Shown: positions 46,708-56,856, numbered from the stretch's first letter. The stretch: 64,000 bases of DNA from Pseudohongiella sp. (GCA_030696315.1 JAUYSM010000111.1:27230-91229), one strand, 5' to 3'. A program made the numbers and translations. The notes: a model not told the origin generated them from the sequence alone.

Positions 46708-46723
46708 TGCCAGAATTATGCCA
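46708..46723 (-). promoter_or_regulatory. Possible sigma54 site before the GGDEF gene
   Basis: On the minus strand TGGCATAATTCTGGCA keeps GG and GC with 10-base spacing but differs from the RpoN consensus at three positions. It overlaps an inverted repeat ATGCCAA-ATC-TTGGCAT (46718-46734), which is an equally good explanation. Confidence 0.25.
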
Positions 46724-46807
46724 AATCTTGGCATCATAATTTATTCTTATATTACATGTAGATAGAGTGCTTTTGTTTGCTTTGCTTAATTGCAGCTACA
46801 GATTCAG

Positions 46808-46845
46808 CGGCAAATTTTTGCCGCATGCAGCTTTGCATACGGCAA
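46808..46845 (-). terminator. Overlapping alternative hairpins after yciK
   Basis: Two stems share one arm. CGGCAAA-TT-TTTGCCG (46808-46823) is a perfect 16-base palindrome. TTGCCG-T-ATGC...GCAT-G-CGGCAA (46818-46845, minus strand) uses the same arm. Placed 67 bases past the yciK stop, they probably end the mtaD-ubiG-mupP-yciK transcript, though the T-run is poor. Confidence 0.45.
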
Positions 46846-46911
46846 TTTTCTAAAACAATGACGGGAATTTGACACAGTGATGACGGGGCAAACTGACTGA
46901 AGTCTTGGTTA

Positions 46912-47682
46912 TCAAGTGTAGGCTGGCAATTGTTCCAGCAATTCTCTGATGTTGATTGCCTGTCCATTGATATTGGCGGCAGCGGCTGACATCAGAAATA
47001 CATAAGCGGGCGTCAAGGACTCAGGTGTAGGTAACGAGGCAGGATTTTCCGCAGGGTATGCCGCAGCGCGCATGCCTGTGCGGGTTGCACCGGGATTGAC
47101 GGTGTTAATTTTGATAGCACTGATACTTTGCAACTCGTCTGCAAGCACCTGCATCATGCCTTCAACCGCAAATTTGCTGACGGCATACGCTCCCCAATAA
47201 GCTCGTCCTTTTCGTCCAACGGATGATGAGGTAAATAACACCCTGGCATCCTGAGCTGCCATCAGGGCCGGCATCAGTGCTCGGGTTAACAAAAACCCAG
47301 CGTTAACATTTACTTGCATGATTTTCATCCAGACTTCAGGCGGAATATATTGCATAGGGCCAAGCGTGCCCAAATGCCCGGCATTGTGCAGTAATCCGTC
47401 CAAGTGCCCAAATTGCTCTTTCACACTCTTGCCCAGAATTTCATATTCTTCGCTGCCGGCACTGGCCAGATCCATAGGGTGGATAATCGGCTCGCTCAGG
47501 TGCTCTGCAACAATCTCATCGTAAACCTGCTCCAGCTTGTGTTGGGTTCGTCCCAGCAGAATGACGGTTGCGCCGGCTCGCGCGTAAGCCAGCGAAACTG
47601 ATTTGCCGATTCCATCACCCGCACCTGTTACCAGAATGATTTTGTTTAATAATGGTTTTGACGAGTCACTTGAAGAGCTCAT
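46912..47682 (-). CDS. yciK: Short-chain dehydrogenase YciK
   Basis: NAD(P)-dependent oxidoreductase of the YciK group (256 residues), substrate unknown. Nucleotide-binding TGAGDGIGKSVSLAYARAGA, structural NAGHLGTLGP, and catalytic Ser/Tyr/Lys in SSSVGRKG...YWGAYAVSKFAVEG. AAGGAAT precedes the ATG. Last gene of the mtaD-ubiG-mupP-yciK run, an order kept in Pseudomonas. Confidence 0.9.
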   Translation of the reverse strand: MSSSSDSSKPLLNKIILVTGAGDGIGKSVSLAYARAGATVILLGRTQHKLEQVYDEIVAEHLSEPIIHPMDLASAGSEEYEILGKSVKEQFGHLDGLLHNAGHLGTLGPMQYIPPEVWMKIMQVNVNAGFLLTRALMPALMAAQDARVLFTSSSVGRKGRAYWGAYAVSKFAVEGMMQVLADELQSISAIKINTVNPGATRTGMRAAAYPAENPASLPTPESLTPAYVFLMSAAAANINGQAINIRELLEQLPAYT

Positions 47683-47697
47683 ACAGATTCCTTTGTT

Positions 47698-48417
47698 TTA
47701 GTTAACTGCTTGACCAACCGGCCAAAAAAGTTGTGTTACTTCGCTGATGTTGTTAACGATCATGTCAGCACCCCAGCTGGAAATACAGGGTTCTGCAGGC
47801 AGATAGCCGTACGCAGCGGCAATCGTTTTCATGCCGGCTGCTTTGCCTGCGGTTATATCCCGCGGATGATCGCCCACATAAATGCTAAGTTCCGGCTGTC
47901 TGCCTACACGTTCACATGCCAACAACAAGGGCTCAGGATGCGGCTTTGAATGAGTGACATGGTCTGGGCAGATGAGAACAGCACAGCGGTTGTGGAGTTG
48001 TAGATTGCGCAGCAGAGGCTCAGAAAACCGAACTGGTTTATTGGTCACAACGCCCCAGGGAATAGAGAGGCTTTCCAGTTTCTGAAGCAGAACGTCCATA
48101 CCTGGGTAGAGAGTAGTTTTTGTGCGCCCGATCTGTTCCAGGTATTGGTCCAGTAATTGTTGCAGCAGGATGTCAAACTGATCCGAAGCGTGCTCAAGTT
48201 CAAACGCAAGACTGATCAAGGCTCGCGCACCACTGGAAACTGTGGAGTGAATTGCAGCTGTAGTAGGGGGCGTAACACCTTGTTCAATACACAAGACATT
48301 CAAAACAGCCTGAAAATCTGCCGCGGTATCCAGCAGCGTGCCGTCAAGATCAAAGAGCACACAGCCTTGTGTGCTCAGCTTGGTAACATCGCCAGAGAGT
48401 TGATTGCCGGAATTCAA
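47698..48417 (-). CDS. mupP: N-acetylmuramic acid 6-phosphate phosphatase MupP (HAD family)
   Basis: HAD phosphatase (239 residues) with LFDLDGTLLDT, TNKP and VGDHPRDITAGKAAGM motifs. Sequence alone would allow phosphoglycolate phosphatase. The position between ubiG and yciK is that of Pseudomonas mupP, which acts in cell-wall recycling. The start is TTG 48417 after AGAGGT; no ATG lies upstream of the catalytic motif. Confidence 0.8.
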   Translation of the reverse strand: MNSGNQLSGDVTKLSTQGCVLFDLDGTLLDTAADFQAVLNVLCIEQGVTPPTTAAIHSTVSSGARALISLAFELEHASDQFDILLQQLLDQYLEQIGRTKTTLYPGMDVLLQKLESLSIPWGVVTNKPVRFSEPLLRNLQLHNRCAVLICPDHVTHSKPHPEPLLLACERVGRQPELSIYVGDHPRDITAGKAAGMKTIAAAYGYLPAEPCISSWGADMIVNNISEVTQLFWPVGQAVN

Positions 48418-48469
48418 TTTGGACCTCTAAAGATAGCCGATAGCGCAGCCACATTGACGACTGAGTGCA

Positions 48470-49186
48470 TTATTCCAATGCGGGCTTTTTGTAATGAACC
48501 AGATAATTGACATCAATCCCTGACTGCAAACTATATTTTTTGGTCAACAGGTTATAGCCCATCCCCTTGATTTCACCTTGCTGCAAGCCATGGTGCCGGC
48601 ACCAGTTTGCCAATTCGGATGGCTTGATGAACTTGCCAAAGTCATGGGTGCCACGAGGCAACAGATTCAGAATGTACTCCGCACCCACAATGGCAAATAG
48701 CCAGGATTTTGGATTGCGGTTGATTGTCGAAAAAAATACGTCACCACCTGGTTTGACCAGTCTGGAGACAGCCTCCACGACTGACTCCGGATCTGGCACA
48801 TGCTCCAGCATTTCCAGACAGGTAACCATATCGTACTGCCCGCTTTCTCTGTGAGCCATGTCCTCTGCACTGATGTTTTCATACTTGATGTCGAGCTGAC
48901 TTTCCAGATTGTGAAGTCTGGCAACAGCCAGCGATGCCTCTGCCAGGTCAATCGCTGTCACTGAAGCGCCATGGCGTGCAAGCGCTTCGCTGAGAATGCC
49001 GCCACCACAACCAATGTCCAGACATCGCTTACCAGCTGGATTCAATTTTGAGCTGATAAACCCCATACGCAGAGGATTGATTTCATGTAAGGGCTTGAAC
49101 TCACTGTTTGCATCCCACCACCGGGCAGCCAGTGCTTCAAACTTGCGAATTTCCGCATCATCGCGATTGTTGCTTGCAGTTGTCAT
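48470..49186 (-). CDS. ubiG: Ubiquinone biosynthesis O-methyltransferase UbiG
   Basis: SAM-dependent methyltransferase for both O-methylations in ubiquinone synthesis (238 residues). N-terminal FEALAARWWDANSEFKPLHEINPLR (in part) is diagnostic, with the SAM site LDIGCGGGILSEALA. The start overlaps the mtaD stop (ATGA). Confidence 0.95.
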   Translation of the reverse strand: MTTASNNRDDAEIRKFEALAARWWDANSEFKPLHEINPLRMGFISSKLNPAGKRCLDIGCGGGILSEALARHGASVTAIDLAEASLAVARLHNLESQLDIKYENISAEDMAHRESGQYDMVTCLEMLEHVPDPESVVEAVSRLVKPGGDVFFSTINRNPKSWLFAIVGAEYILNLLPRGTHDFGKFIKPSELANWCRHHGLQQGEIKGMGYNLLTKKYSLQSGIDVNYLVHYKKPALE

Positions 49187-50517
49187 ATCAAAGTTTCCAG
49201 AGTTTTTTGCCAGTGCTGAGCCATATCCAACAGCTTTTGTTTGTTCAATGTGGTGAACTCACCATCATCAAGCAGATGCCGTCCATTGACCCAAACGTGT
49301 TTTACCTGGCTTGATTTTGTGCTGTATACCAATTGAGAAACCGGATTGTGGACGGGAACTGAATTCAGGTCATTCAGTTTTACCGCAATCACATCAGCTT
49401 GTTTGCCTGACTCAAGCGTACCAGTAAACTGATCCAGCCCTAAGGCCCTGGCACCATTAATGGTCGCCATTTGTAGCGCCTTGTAGGCAGGCAGCGCGCG
49501 AGCATCGCCACTGACCGCTTTTGCCAGCAAGGCAGCGGTACGCATTTCTGAAAACATATCAAGGTCGTTGTTACTGGCGGCTCCGTCGGTACCCAAACTC
49601 ACATTCACGCCAGCACGGATCAGTTTGTCGACAGGACAGAAACCACTCGCCAGCTTCAAATTGGATTCCGGACAGTGTGCAATGTTCACACCGGTGGTAT
49701 TCAGCAATTCAATTTCATCATCCGTCAACTGTGTAGCATGCACACAGACAAGTCTTGGGCTTAACAAGCCAAGTTCAGCCAGTCTGGCCAAAGGGCGTTG
49801 TCCATGTTTGCTGAGGGCGTCCTCTACCTCGAAACTGGTTTCGTGAATATGCATATGCACAGGAATGTCCAGCAACTCAGAGAGCATGACTATTTTCCGG
49901 ATTGGCTCGTCTGATAAGGAATAGGGAGCATGTGGTCCAAATGCTGTAGTGACCAAGGTGCTGTGACGCCACTCATCATGAAGCACGGATGTCTTCTGTA
50001 TTGCCTCTTCAGCACTTGAAGACCAGGGATTCGGGAAATCTATAATCGGTGACGCAAGCTGAACCCGAATACCAGCTTCTGTGGCGGCACGGGCGCTGGC
50101 ATCAGGAAAAAAATACATATCTGCAAAACTGGTTGTACCTGAACAGATCATTTCGGCAATAGCCAGCTGCGTGCCCTGATACACAAACTCCTCGCTGACC
50201 CATTTGCCCTCCAACGGCCAAATGTACTGCTCTAGCCATGTATGTAAGGACAAGTCATCGGCGATGCCCCTGAACAAGGCCATTGCTGCATGCCCGTGCG
50301 TATTCACCAAACCTGGCATCAAGGCGTGTCCCTGTAGATTCAACTCTACAGGCGCCTCGTACCGGGCAGCTACCGAAGCGCTGTGCAGTATTTCAAGAAT
50401 TTTTCCGTCCGAAACCGCAAGACATGCATTTTCATGCACTACTTGATCCTCCGTGCCGGTGACTATCCAGCTGGCGTGTATCAGCAGGTCAGCGTGCACC
50501 GGGCCTGAGTGGGTCAT
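49183..50517 (-). CDS. mtaD: 5-methylthioadenosine/S-adenosylhomocysteine deaminase
   Basis: Metal-dependent amidohydrolase of the MTA/SAH salvage branch (444 residues). Metal-binding NTHGHAAMALFRG, HMHIHETSFE, CVHATQL and SLGTDGAASNNDLDMF are present. The frame opens at 50592, but CGGAG 7 bases before ATG 50517 and family length set the start. First gene of the minus-strand operon, divergent from gyrA. Confidence 0.93.
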   Translation of the reverse strand: MTHSGPVHADLLIHASWIVTGTEDQVVHENACLAVSDGKILEILHSASVAARYEAPVELNLQGHALMPGLVNTHGHAAMALFRGIADDLSLHTWLEQYIWPLEGKWVSEEFVYQGTQLAIAEMICSGTTSFADMYFFPDASARAATEAGIRVQLASPIIDFPNPWSSSAEEAIQKTSVLHDEWRHSTLVTTAFGPHAPYSLSDEPIRKIVMLSELLDIPVHMHIHETSFEVEDALSKHGQRPLARLAELGLLSPRLVCVHATQLTDDEIELLNTTGVNIAHCPESNLKLASGFCPVDKLIRAGVNVSLGTDGAASNNDLDMFSEMRTAALLAKAVSGDARALPAYKALQMATINGARALGLDQFTGTLESGKQADVIAVKLNDLNSVPVHNPVSQLVYSTKSSQVKHVWVNGRHLLDDGEFTTLNKQKLLDMAQHWQKTLETLI

Positions 50518-50743
50518 CGTATTACTCCGCAGAATATGTGTCAGGGCGGCGATTATAACCAAGTTTGGCTCATGGCAGGAGACTGATCTCAAACCGGATT
50601 TTTGTGTCCGGTCATGGGGTGTTTGTGATACTATCCCGGCGTTTTACGGCACCTGCAGACCGGGTTCGCACATCCCGTAATTGCAGCAGCAAAGACTGCG
50701 CATATGACTGCAGAAAATGATGGAACAGCATGACGGAAACAAT

Positions 50744-53374
50744 ATGACGGAATCAAATAAACAGATCCTTCCCGTATCGCTAGAAAGCGAAATGCGGGAG
50801 TCCTACCTTGCCTATGCCATGAGCGTGATTGTTGGTCGAGCCCTGCCAGATGTGCGGGACGGTCTGAAGCCGGTGCACAGACGAGTGTTGTTCGCAATGA
50901 ACGTGCTCTCTAATGACTGGAACAAACCCTACAAGAAATCAGCAAGAGTCGTGGGTGATGTTATCGGTAAATATCACCCACATGGTGACTCTGCTGTTTA
51001 TGACACCATCGTTCGAATGGCACAAAGTTTCTCGCTCAGATACCCTTTAGTGGATGGCCAGGGCAACTTTGGTTCTATCGACGGTGACGCTGCTGCAGCT
51101 ATGCGATATACCGAAATCCGTATGTCAAAAATAGCGCACGATCTGATGGCGGACCTCGACAAGGAAACGGTCGATTTTTCCGACAATTACGATGGCACCG
51201 AGAAAATCCCGGATGTGTTTCCGACTCAGATCCCCAATTTGCTCGTAAACGGCTCCAGCGGTATTGCTGTGGGCATGGCAACCAACATTCCTCCACACAA
51301 TCTGACTGAGATTGTGGATGCTTGTCTGGCTCTCATGGACAACGATGACATCACCATTGATGAGTTGATGGAGTTCGTTAAGGGGCCGGATTTCCCGACC
51401 GCAGCCATCATCAACGGCCGCGCAGGAATCGTAGAAGCTTACAAAACCGGGCGCGGCCGCATCTACATGCGCGCTCGTGCTGAAGTCATCGAAGATGACA
51501 AAAGTGGCAAACAGACAATCATCATTACCGAAATACCGTACCAGTTAAACAAATCCAAACTGGTAGAAAAGATCGCAGAGTTGGTTAAAGAGAAAAAAAT
51601 TGAAGGTATTACAGAACTACGCGATGAGTCGGACAAAGATGGCCTGCGCGTGGTCATTGAACTTCGCCGTGGCGAAAACGGCGAAGTTGTTCTGAATAAT
51701 CTGTATGCACAGACACAGATGCAGTCTGTTTTTGGCATCAACATGGTTGCTTTGGTAGATGGCCAGCCCAAGCTGCTGAATCTTAAACAGATACTGCAGT
51801 CATTTATCAGACACAGACGGGAAGTTGTTACTCGAAGAACGATTTTCCTGCTTCGCAAAGCGCGAGAAAAAGGTCATATCCTTGAAGGGCTTGCGGTTGC
51901 ACTTGCGAATATTGATGCGGTGATTCAACTCATCAAAGAGTCTCCTACATCTGCTGAAGCCAAAGAAAAATTACTTGCGCGCTCATGGCATTCAGTCAGT
52001 TTGCTGGCAATGTTAGGTGAATCGGGAGCCGATACGTGCCGACCTGAAGAACTGCCTGTTGAATTCGGGCTGAAAGATCAGGAGTATTTCCTGTCGCCCG
52101 CCCAGGCACAAGCGATTCTGGACCTGAGGCTGCACCGGCTTACAGGTCTCGAACACGAAAAACTCATCAATGATTACAAAGAGTTACTGAGACAAATTGC
52201 GGAATTTCTTCACATTTTGAACAGCGAAGTCAGATTGTTTGAAGTTATGCGTGAAGAGCTGAATCTTGTTCGCAACAATTATGGCGATGCCCGAAAAACC
52301 GAAATTGTTGGCTCTCAACTGGATTTGAGCACTGAAGATCTGATTCCAGAAGAAGATCGAGTCGTGACAATTTCGCGCGCTGGTTATGCCAAGTCTCAGC
52401 CCCTGGCTGACTACCAGGCGCAACGACGCGGAGGCATGGGCCGGGCTGCTGCGACATTAAAAGACGAAGACGAACTTGAACACCTGTTGATTGCCAGCAG
52501 TCATGACACCTTATTGTGTTTTAGCAGCGCAGGAAAAGTCTATTGGCTCAGGGTCTTTAATATTCCTTTGGCAAGTCGGACCGCGCGCGGTCGTCCTCTT
52601 GTAAATATCCTTCCTCTCGAAGAGGGGGAGCGCATCACCAGCATGCTGCCGATCCGTGAATACACGGAGGGGAACTTCATCTTTATGGCAACCGCACAAG
52701 GTGTTGTTAAAAAGAGCGAATTGCTTAACTTCTCACGCCCTCGCAGCGTTGGACTGCGGGCAATCGAACTGGATGAGGGGGACAGGCTGATCGGAACAGC
52801 GCTGACTGATGGTCAGCGTGACATCATGTTGTTCAGCAGCAGTGGCAAGGTATTACGATTCCTCGAAACTGATGTTCGCACCATGGGTAGAACGGCACGT
52901 GGGGTGAGAGGCATCAGACTGACGGAAGGACATGAGATGATTGCGCTGATCATCCCTGAAGAGGGCAAGCAGGTTTTGACCGTCAGCAAAAACGGTTATG
53001 GCAAGCGCACTACCATTCCTGAGTTCCCTGTTTATGGCCGAGGCGGGCAGGGTGTTATTGCCATGCAGACAAGCGAACGTAACGGCACATTGGTCGGCGC
53101 TGTCCAGGTTATTGAAGGCGAACAAATAATGTTGATCAGCGACCGCGGCACCATGGTGCGCACCCGGGTTGACGAAATCCCCACTTTGAGTCGAAACACT
53201 CAAGGCGTCAGATTGATTCGCCTTAAAAATGACGAAGCGCTGGTTGGTATTCAAACTGTCGCGGAAGCTGAGGAAGTTGCATTGTACGACGACACTGACG
53301 AAGCAATCGTCAGCGTTCCAGAGTCAGATGCTGATGTTTTGCAGATTGACGACACTGAGGCCAGGGATGATTAA
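50744..53374 (+). CDS. gyrA: DNA gyrase subunit A
   Basis: Type II topoisomerase breakage-reunion subunit (876 residues; E. coli 875). The active-site Tyr is in [12 protein letters not shown]. The quinolone-resistance region reads [13 protein letters not shown], with Ser83 and Asp87 as in sensitive E. coli. The C-terminal beta-pinwheel has the GyrA box QRRGGMG. ATG 50744 is chosen over 50717 because it restores E. coli numbering. It overlaps pheA by 8 bases. Confidence 0.96.
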   Translation: MTESNKQILPVSLESEMRESYLAYAMSVIVGRALPDVRDGLKPVHRRVLFAMNVLSNDWNKPYKKSARVVGDVIGKYHPHGDSAVYDTIVRMAQSFSLRYPLVDGQGNFGSIDGDAAAAMRYTEIRMSKIAHDLMADLDKETVDFSDNYDGTEKIPDVFPTQIPNLLVNGSSGIAVGMATNIPPHNLTEIVDACLALMDNDDITIDELMEFVKGPDFPTAAIINGRAGIVEAYKTGRGRIYMRARAEVIEDDKSGKQTIIITEIPYQLNKSKLVEKIAELVKEKKIEGITELRDESDKDGLRVVIELRRGENGEVVLNNLYAQTQMQSVFGINMVALVDGQPKLLNLKQILQSFIRHRREVVTRRTIFLLRKAREKGHILEGLAVALANIDAVIQLIKESPTSAEAKEKLLARSWHSVSLLAMLGESGADTCRPEELPVEFGLKDQEYFLSPAQAQAILDLRLHRLTGLEHEKLINDYKELLRQIAEFLHILNSEVRLFEVMREELNLVRNNYGDARKTEIVGSQLDLSTEDLIPEEDRVVTISRAGYAKSQPLADYQAQRRGGMGRAAATLKDEDELEHLLIASSHDTLLCFSSAGKVYWLRVFNIPLASRTARGRPLVNILPLEEGERITSMLPIREYTEGNFIFMATAQGVVKKSELLNFSRPRSVGLRAIELDEGDRLIGTALTDGQRDIMLFSSSGKVLRFLETDVRTMGRTARGVRGIRLTEGHEMIALIIPEEGKQVLTVSKNGYGKRTTIPEFPVYGRGGQGVIAMQTSERNGTLVGAVQVIEGEQIMLISDRGTMVRTRVDEIPTLSRNTQGVRLIRLKNDEALVGIQTVAEAEEVALYDDTDEAIVSVPESDADVLQIDDTEARDD

Positions 53375-54248
53375 GGGTGTTGCTGCCTCGGACGAAACCA
53401 ATTGCATAGAAAAGGTTGCTTTTCTAGGACCTCCTGGCACGTTTTCAAATGCTGCTGTTGATAGTTATTTTGGTGCTGGCGCACTGCCCATCCGGGTCAG
53501 CGTCAGCAGCATTGATGATGTATTTCTGGAAGTTGAGGCAGGCAAGGCCGAGTTTGGCCTTGTGCCAATTGAAAATTCAACTGAAGGCGCAGTAAACAAC
53601 ACTCAAGACTGTTTGATCGATACATCTCTCCATATTATTGGGGAGGTGTATTTGCCGATAGAACATAATCTGATGGTGAAGGGAAAGCAGTCTTTCGACA
53701 GAATAAAGAAAATTGTTTCTCATAAACAATCACTTGCACAGTGTCGTTTGTGGCTTCGCTCTAATTTCCCTCATGTACAGCTTGAAGAAGCAAGCAGTAA
53801 CGCAGAGGCAGCCCGGATGGCGTCTCTGGACGAGAGCGTCGCAGCGATTGCGGGCGCAATGGCTGCTCAAAGCTATGGCTTGCACATACTGGAATCTGGC
53901 ATTCAGGACCGAAAAAACAATACCACGCGCTTTTTGGTGCTTTCGCAGAATCGCGCCAAACTCTCTACTGGCCATGACAAAACATCTATTCTCGTTTACA
54001 CAGAAAACAAGCCCGGTGCATTGTTTAGATTACTTGAGCCATTTGACCGTTTCCAGGTCAGCCTGACACGTATTGAAACCCGGCCAGCCAGAGATGGATT
54101 CTGGTCTTACGTGTTTTTTATCGACTTTGAAGGACACATTGAAGACGAACCGGTACGTCAGGTTTTTGCAGAACTCGCCGATCGGGTTGTTAAGATCAAA
54201 AATCTGGGCTCTTACCCACGCGCACAACAGAATCAAACACCATCGTGA
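53367..54248 (+). CDS. pheA: Monofunctional prephenate dehydratase, no chorismate mutase
   Basis: Converts prephenate to phenylpyruvate (293 residues). The dehydratase domain starts at residue 17 ([15 protein letters not shown]) and has [11 protein letters not shown] and [10 protein letters not shown]. The ACT domain follows, with GALFRLL and ETRP for phenylalanine feedback. The roughly 80-residue N-terminal chorismate mutase of Pseudomonas and E. coli PheA is absent. The frame opens at 53229 inside gyrA, but that stretch is not mutase-like. serC is missing from the usual gyrA-serC-pheA order. Confidence 0.92.
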   Translation: MIKGVAASDETNCIEKVAFLGPPGTFSNAAVDSYFGAGALPIRVSVSSIDDVFLEVEAGKAEFGLVPIENSTEGAVNNTQDCLIDTSLHIIGEVYLPIEHNLMVKGKQSFDRIKKIVSHKQSLAQCRLWLRSNFPHVQLEEASSNAEAARMASLDESVAAIAGAMAAQSYGLHILESGIQDRKNNTTRFLVLSQNRAKLSTGHDKTSILVYTENKPGALFRLLEPFDRFQVSLTRIETRPARDGFWSYVFFIDFEGHIEDEPVRQVFAELADRVVKIKNLGSYPRAQQNQTPS

Positions 54249-56128
54249 ATCTTTTGCACTCTAAAACCGTACTTATCATTGGACTCGGACTGATTGGAGG
54301 ATCGATTGCACGAGGTCTTGCACACAACAAGCAGTGCAAACGCATTCTGGCTCATGGCAGAGACAGCATAGCGCTGCAGTCGGCACTCAATGATGGCAGC
54401 ATTGACGCTTACTCGACCGATCTGAGTGTGCTTGCCCCACAAGCCGATATCATTGTCATCTGCACCCCTACGCTGAGTGTCAGAAAAGTTCTGGAGCAAC
54501 TTAAGGAGTTAGCGGACCCACAGGCAATCATCACCGATGCTGCCAGTGTAAAATCCAATGTTGTTGCAGACGCGCGCGCACTATTTCCAGAGAGTCTGCA
54601 CCGGTTTGTACCAGGGCACCCAATAGCAGGCTCAGAGCAAAGTGGTTACGCGGCATCCAAGGCCGAGCTATTTAATAATCGCAAGGTGATACTGACACCT
54701 CTTAAAGAGAATAGTGCCGCAGCGCTACAAACAGTCATGGCGCTATGGCAGGTACTGGGTGCAGATGTTCATGCAATGAGTCCGGAGCGACACGATGTTG
54801 TGCTTGCGGGCACCAGCCACTTGCCGCACTTGCTGGCATATAGCCTGGTCAATACGCTAGTGGACTCAGTGAGCCAGCCTGACCGGGCGCAACAGGTTTT
54901 TGATTATGCTGCGGGCGGTTTTGCAGATTTCAGTCGCATTGCATCGAGCGACCCTGTGATGTGGCGTGATATTTTTCTAGCCAATAAGAACGCTACCATT
55001 GACGTACTTGATTCATACATCATCGAGCTTCAAAAAATGCGCCACAAGCTCATGATCGGTGACGGGCAAGGTTTACAATCAGACTTCTCGCGCGCCAAAA
55101 TGATACGCGATGAATTTATTAAACGATTTCGAACAGAAAGAAATAACCTCATTGAAAACAATAATCAAGGCACACATTTTACAGTAGAACCCGAAGAAAT
55201 TTCTGTTTTCCCTGGTTCCTTTTTAACAGGCAGTTTCAGCCCCCCAGCCGATTCCCGGAAATGCCTTGATATCATCAGCCAGTGTATTCATCAAAACGGT
55301 GTTTTTGCGTTTTATGGCGTGCCGGAAAGCCTGAACGTATTGGCTTATCTTCGATCAATCAGAAGCAAAAACGTACCTGTTGTTGGCCCCGAGTCTGGAT
55401 ATGTCCGGATCTATGGTGTTTCTGGCCAAACCGACGTGACCCCCGAGGCAACGCCCGCCGGACGCGGCATCTTGAAAACCACCAGATTGCCGGCTGACGT
55501 CTTCCTGTGTGGACTGCTGGTGCTGGGCGCAGGTTCAATGAGGGATTCACACATCAGACTAAGCGGGTTTGCTGAAACACGAATTAATGAGACTGGGCGG
55601 CTGCAATTACAAGAACAATCATTGCTGGCAATACTGGTCAGTTTCGGCTTTTCCGCGCAATTGCACATTGATACAGCAACCGGGTTGTCGGAGCTTATTG
55701 TCGACAGCTTTAAGCCGGCCGCAGCAAAACTCGATATCAGAAACACTTCACTTGACGACAATAGCTTACTTATTATTTTTGCGGCAGCAGTAATATCTTC
55801 CGGGACGACCACCATAGCCCTCGAATCAGCCCGTATTCATCAATGGTTAGACCGACTTGGGGAACTTGCACACTGGGCGGCGACTATCACCGTTGAAGAC
55901 GATCTGGTTTACATCACTCGCAACGAACTGAAAAGCACCGCAATCCATTGTCATGAGGACCCTTATCTGGCGCTGACCACACTCGTCATTGGTCAGACAG
56001 CGCCGTGTTCGATAACAATCAAACAACCAGGCGAATTGGCTGGCATGTTCCCGGGGCTGCTCGCTGAGCTATCCAGGCTTGGGTTTGGCTTTACCGTCCT
56101 CCCTTCTAACACACGGGAAACTCAGTAA
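54245..56128 (+). CDS. tyrA: Prephenate dehydrogenase fused to a degenerate EPSP synthase-like domain
   Basis: 627 residues against about 740-750 for Pseudomonas TyrA-AroA. Residues 1-300 are a normal prephenate dehydrogenase (GLGLIGGS, PGHPIAGSEQSG, TSHLPHLLAY). Residues about 318-620 follow the EPSP synthase fold at both ends: VFPGSFLTGSFSPPADS for the family's PGDKS start, LPADVFLCGLLVLGAG for the PADxSSAAF block, and MFPGLLAELSRLG at the end. The Lys-Ser, NSGT, RPM, SSQ, KESDR and DHR motifs are missing and about 110 central residues are gone. The GTG start overlaps pheA (GTGA). The C-terminal half is probably not an enzyme. Confidence 0.85.
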   Translation: MNLLHSKTVLIIGLGLIGGSIARGLAHNKQCKRILAHGRDSIALQSALNDGSIDAYSTDLSVLAPQADIIVICTPTLSVRKVLEQLKELADPQAIITDAASVKSNVVADARALFPESLHRFVPGHPIAGSEQSGYAASKAELFNNRKVILTPLKENSAAALQTVMALWQVLGADVHAMSPERHDVVLAGTSHLPHLLAYSLVNTLVDSVSQPDRAQQVFDYAAGGFADFSRIASSDPVMWRDIFLANKNATIDVLDSYIIELQKMRHKLMIGDGQGLQSDFSRAKMIRDEFIKRFRTERNNLIENNNQGTHFTVEPEEISVFPGSFLTGSFSPPADSRKCLDIISQCIHQNGVFAFYGVPESLNVLAYLRSIRSKNVPVVGPESGYVRIYGVSGQTDVTPEATPAGRGILKTTRLPADVFLCGLLVLGAGSMRDSHIRLSGFAETRINETGRLQLQEQSLLAILVSFGFSAQLHIDTATGLSELIVDSFKPAAAKLDIRNTSLDDNSLLIIFAAAVISSGTTTIALESARIHQWLDRLGELAHWAATITVEDDLVYITRNELKSTAIHCHEDPYLALTTLVIGQTAPCSITIKQPGELAGMFPGLLAELSRLGFGFTVLPSNTRETQ

Positions 56129-56130
56129 TC

Positions 56131-56856
56131 GTGCCGGTTGAATCCAACTCAAAAAACATGCATATCTTAAACAACAAAACTACGCCATCGCCCGTACCGG
56201 TGCTTGCTATTGATGGGCCTGGCGGTGCAGGCAAGGGCACTATCAGCAGACTTGCAGCCTTGAAGCTGGGTTGGCACTACCTCGACAGCGGAGCCTTGTA
56301 CCGCATTCTGGCATTTGCAGGAACTCTTCATCACATTGATTTAAAAGATGAAATTTCACTTTCAAAACTTGTCCCTGCGCTGAATATAAGATTCGGGATT
56401 GGCTCAGACGAAAGTGTTTGGTTAGATGATCAAGAGGTTTCTGATCAGATCCGCACAGAAAGGGCAGGGGCTGCGGCATCAATAGTTGCAGCACTACCAT
56501 TGGTCAGAGAGGCTCTATTGCAACAACAAAAGGCCTTTCGGCGTGCCCCCGGACTTGTTGCCGACGGCCGCGATATGGGTACGGTTGTTTTTCCTGACGC
56601 AACGGTAAAAGTGTTTTTAACAGCATCTGCGCAGGAGCGCGCACAGCGCCGATATAACCAGTTGATTGCAAAGGGTATTGATGGTAAGCTCTGCGACCTT
56701 TTAGCGGATATCCAGGCGCGCGACGAACGAGACAGTAATCGGTCTGTTGCGCCATTGCGACCGGCAGCTGATGCGGTGCTGATTGATACCAGTCAAATGG
56801 GTATCAATGAGGTGCTGATCACCGTCCTTAACCTGATTAATTTGCAAACGCCTTAA
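56131..56856 (+). CDS. cmk: Cytidylate kinase
   Basis: Phosphorylates CMP/dCMP (241 residues; E. coli 227). P-loop IDGPGGAGKGTISRL, YLDSGALYR, VADGRDMGTVVFPDA and RDERDSNR are all present. It starts at GTG 56131, 2 bases after tyrA; ATG 56158 is an alternative that drops nine residues. It is followed by the rpsA leader. Confidence 0.95.
   Translation: MPVESNSKNMHILNNKTTPSPVPVLAIDGPGGAGKGTISRLAALKLGWHYLDSGALYRILAFAGTLHHIDLKDEISLSKLVPALNIRFGIGSDESVWLDDQEVSDQIRTERAGAAASIVAALPLVREALLQQQKAFRRAPGLVADGRDMGTVVFPDATVKVFLTASAQERAQRRYNQLIAKGIDGKLCDLLADIQARDERDSNRSVAPLRPAADAVLIDTSQMGINEVLITVLNLINLQTP

Noticed and set aside
53229..53366. Upstream extension of the pheA frame into gyrA as a possible chorismate mutase domain
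   Set aside because: The 46 extra residues overlap gyrA codons, show no mutase-like helix pattern and are too short. ATG 53367 has a normal overlap start.
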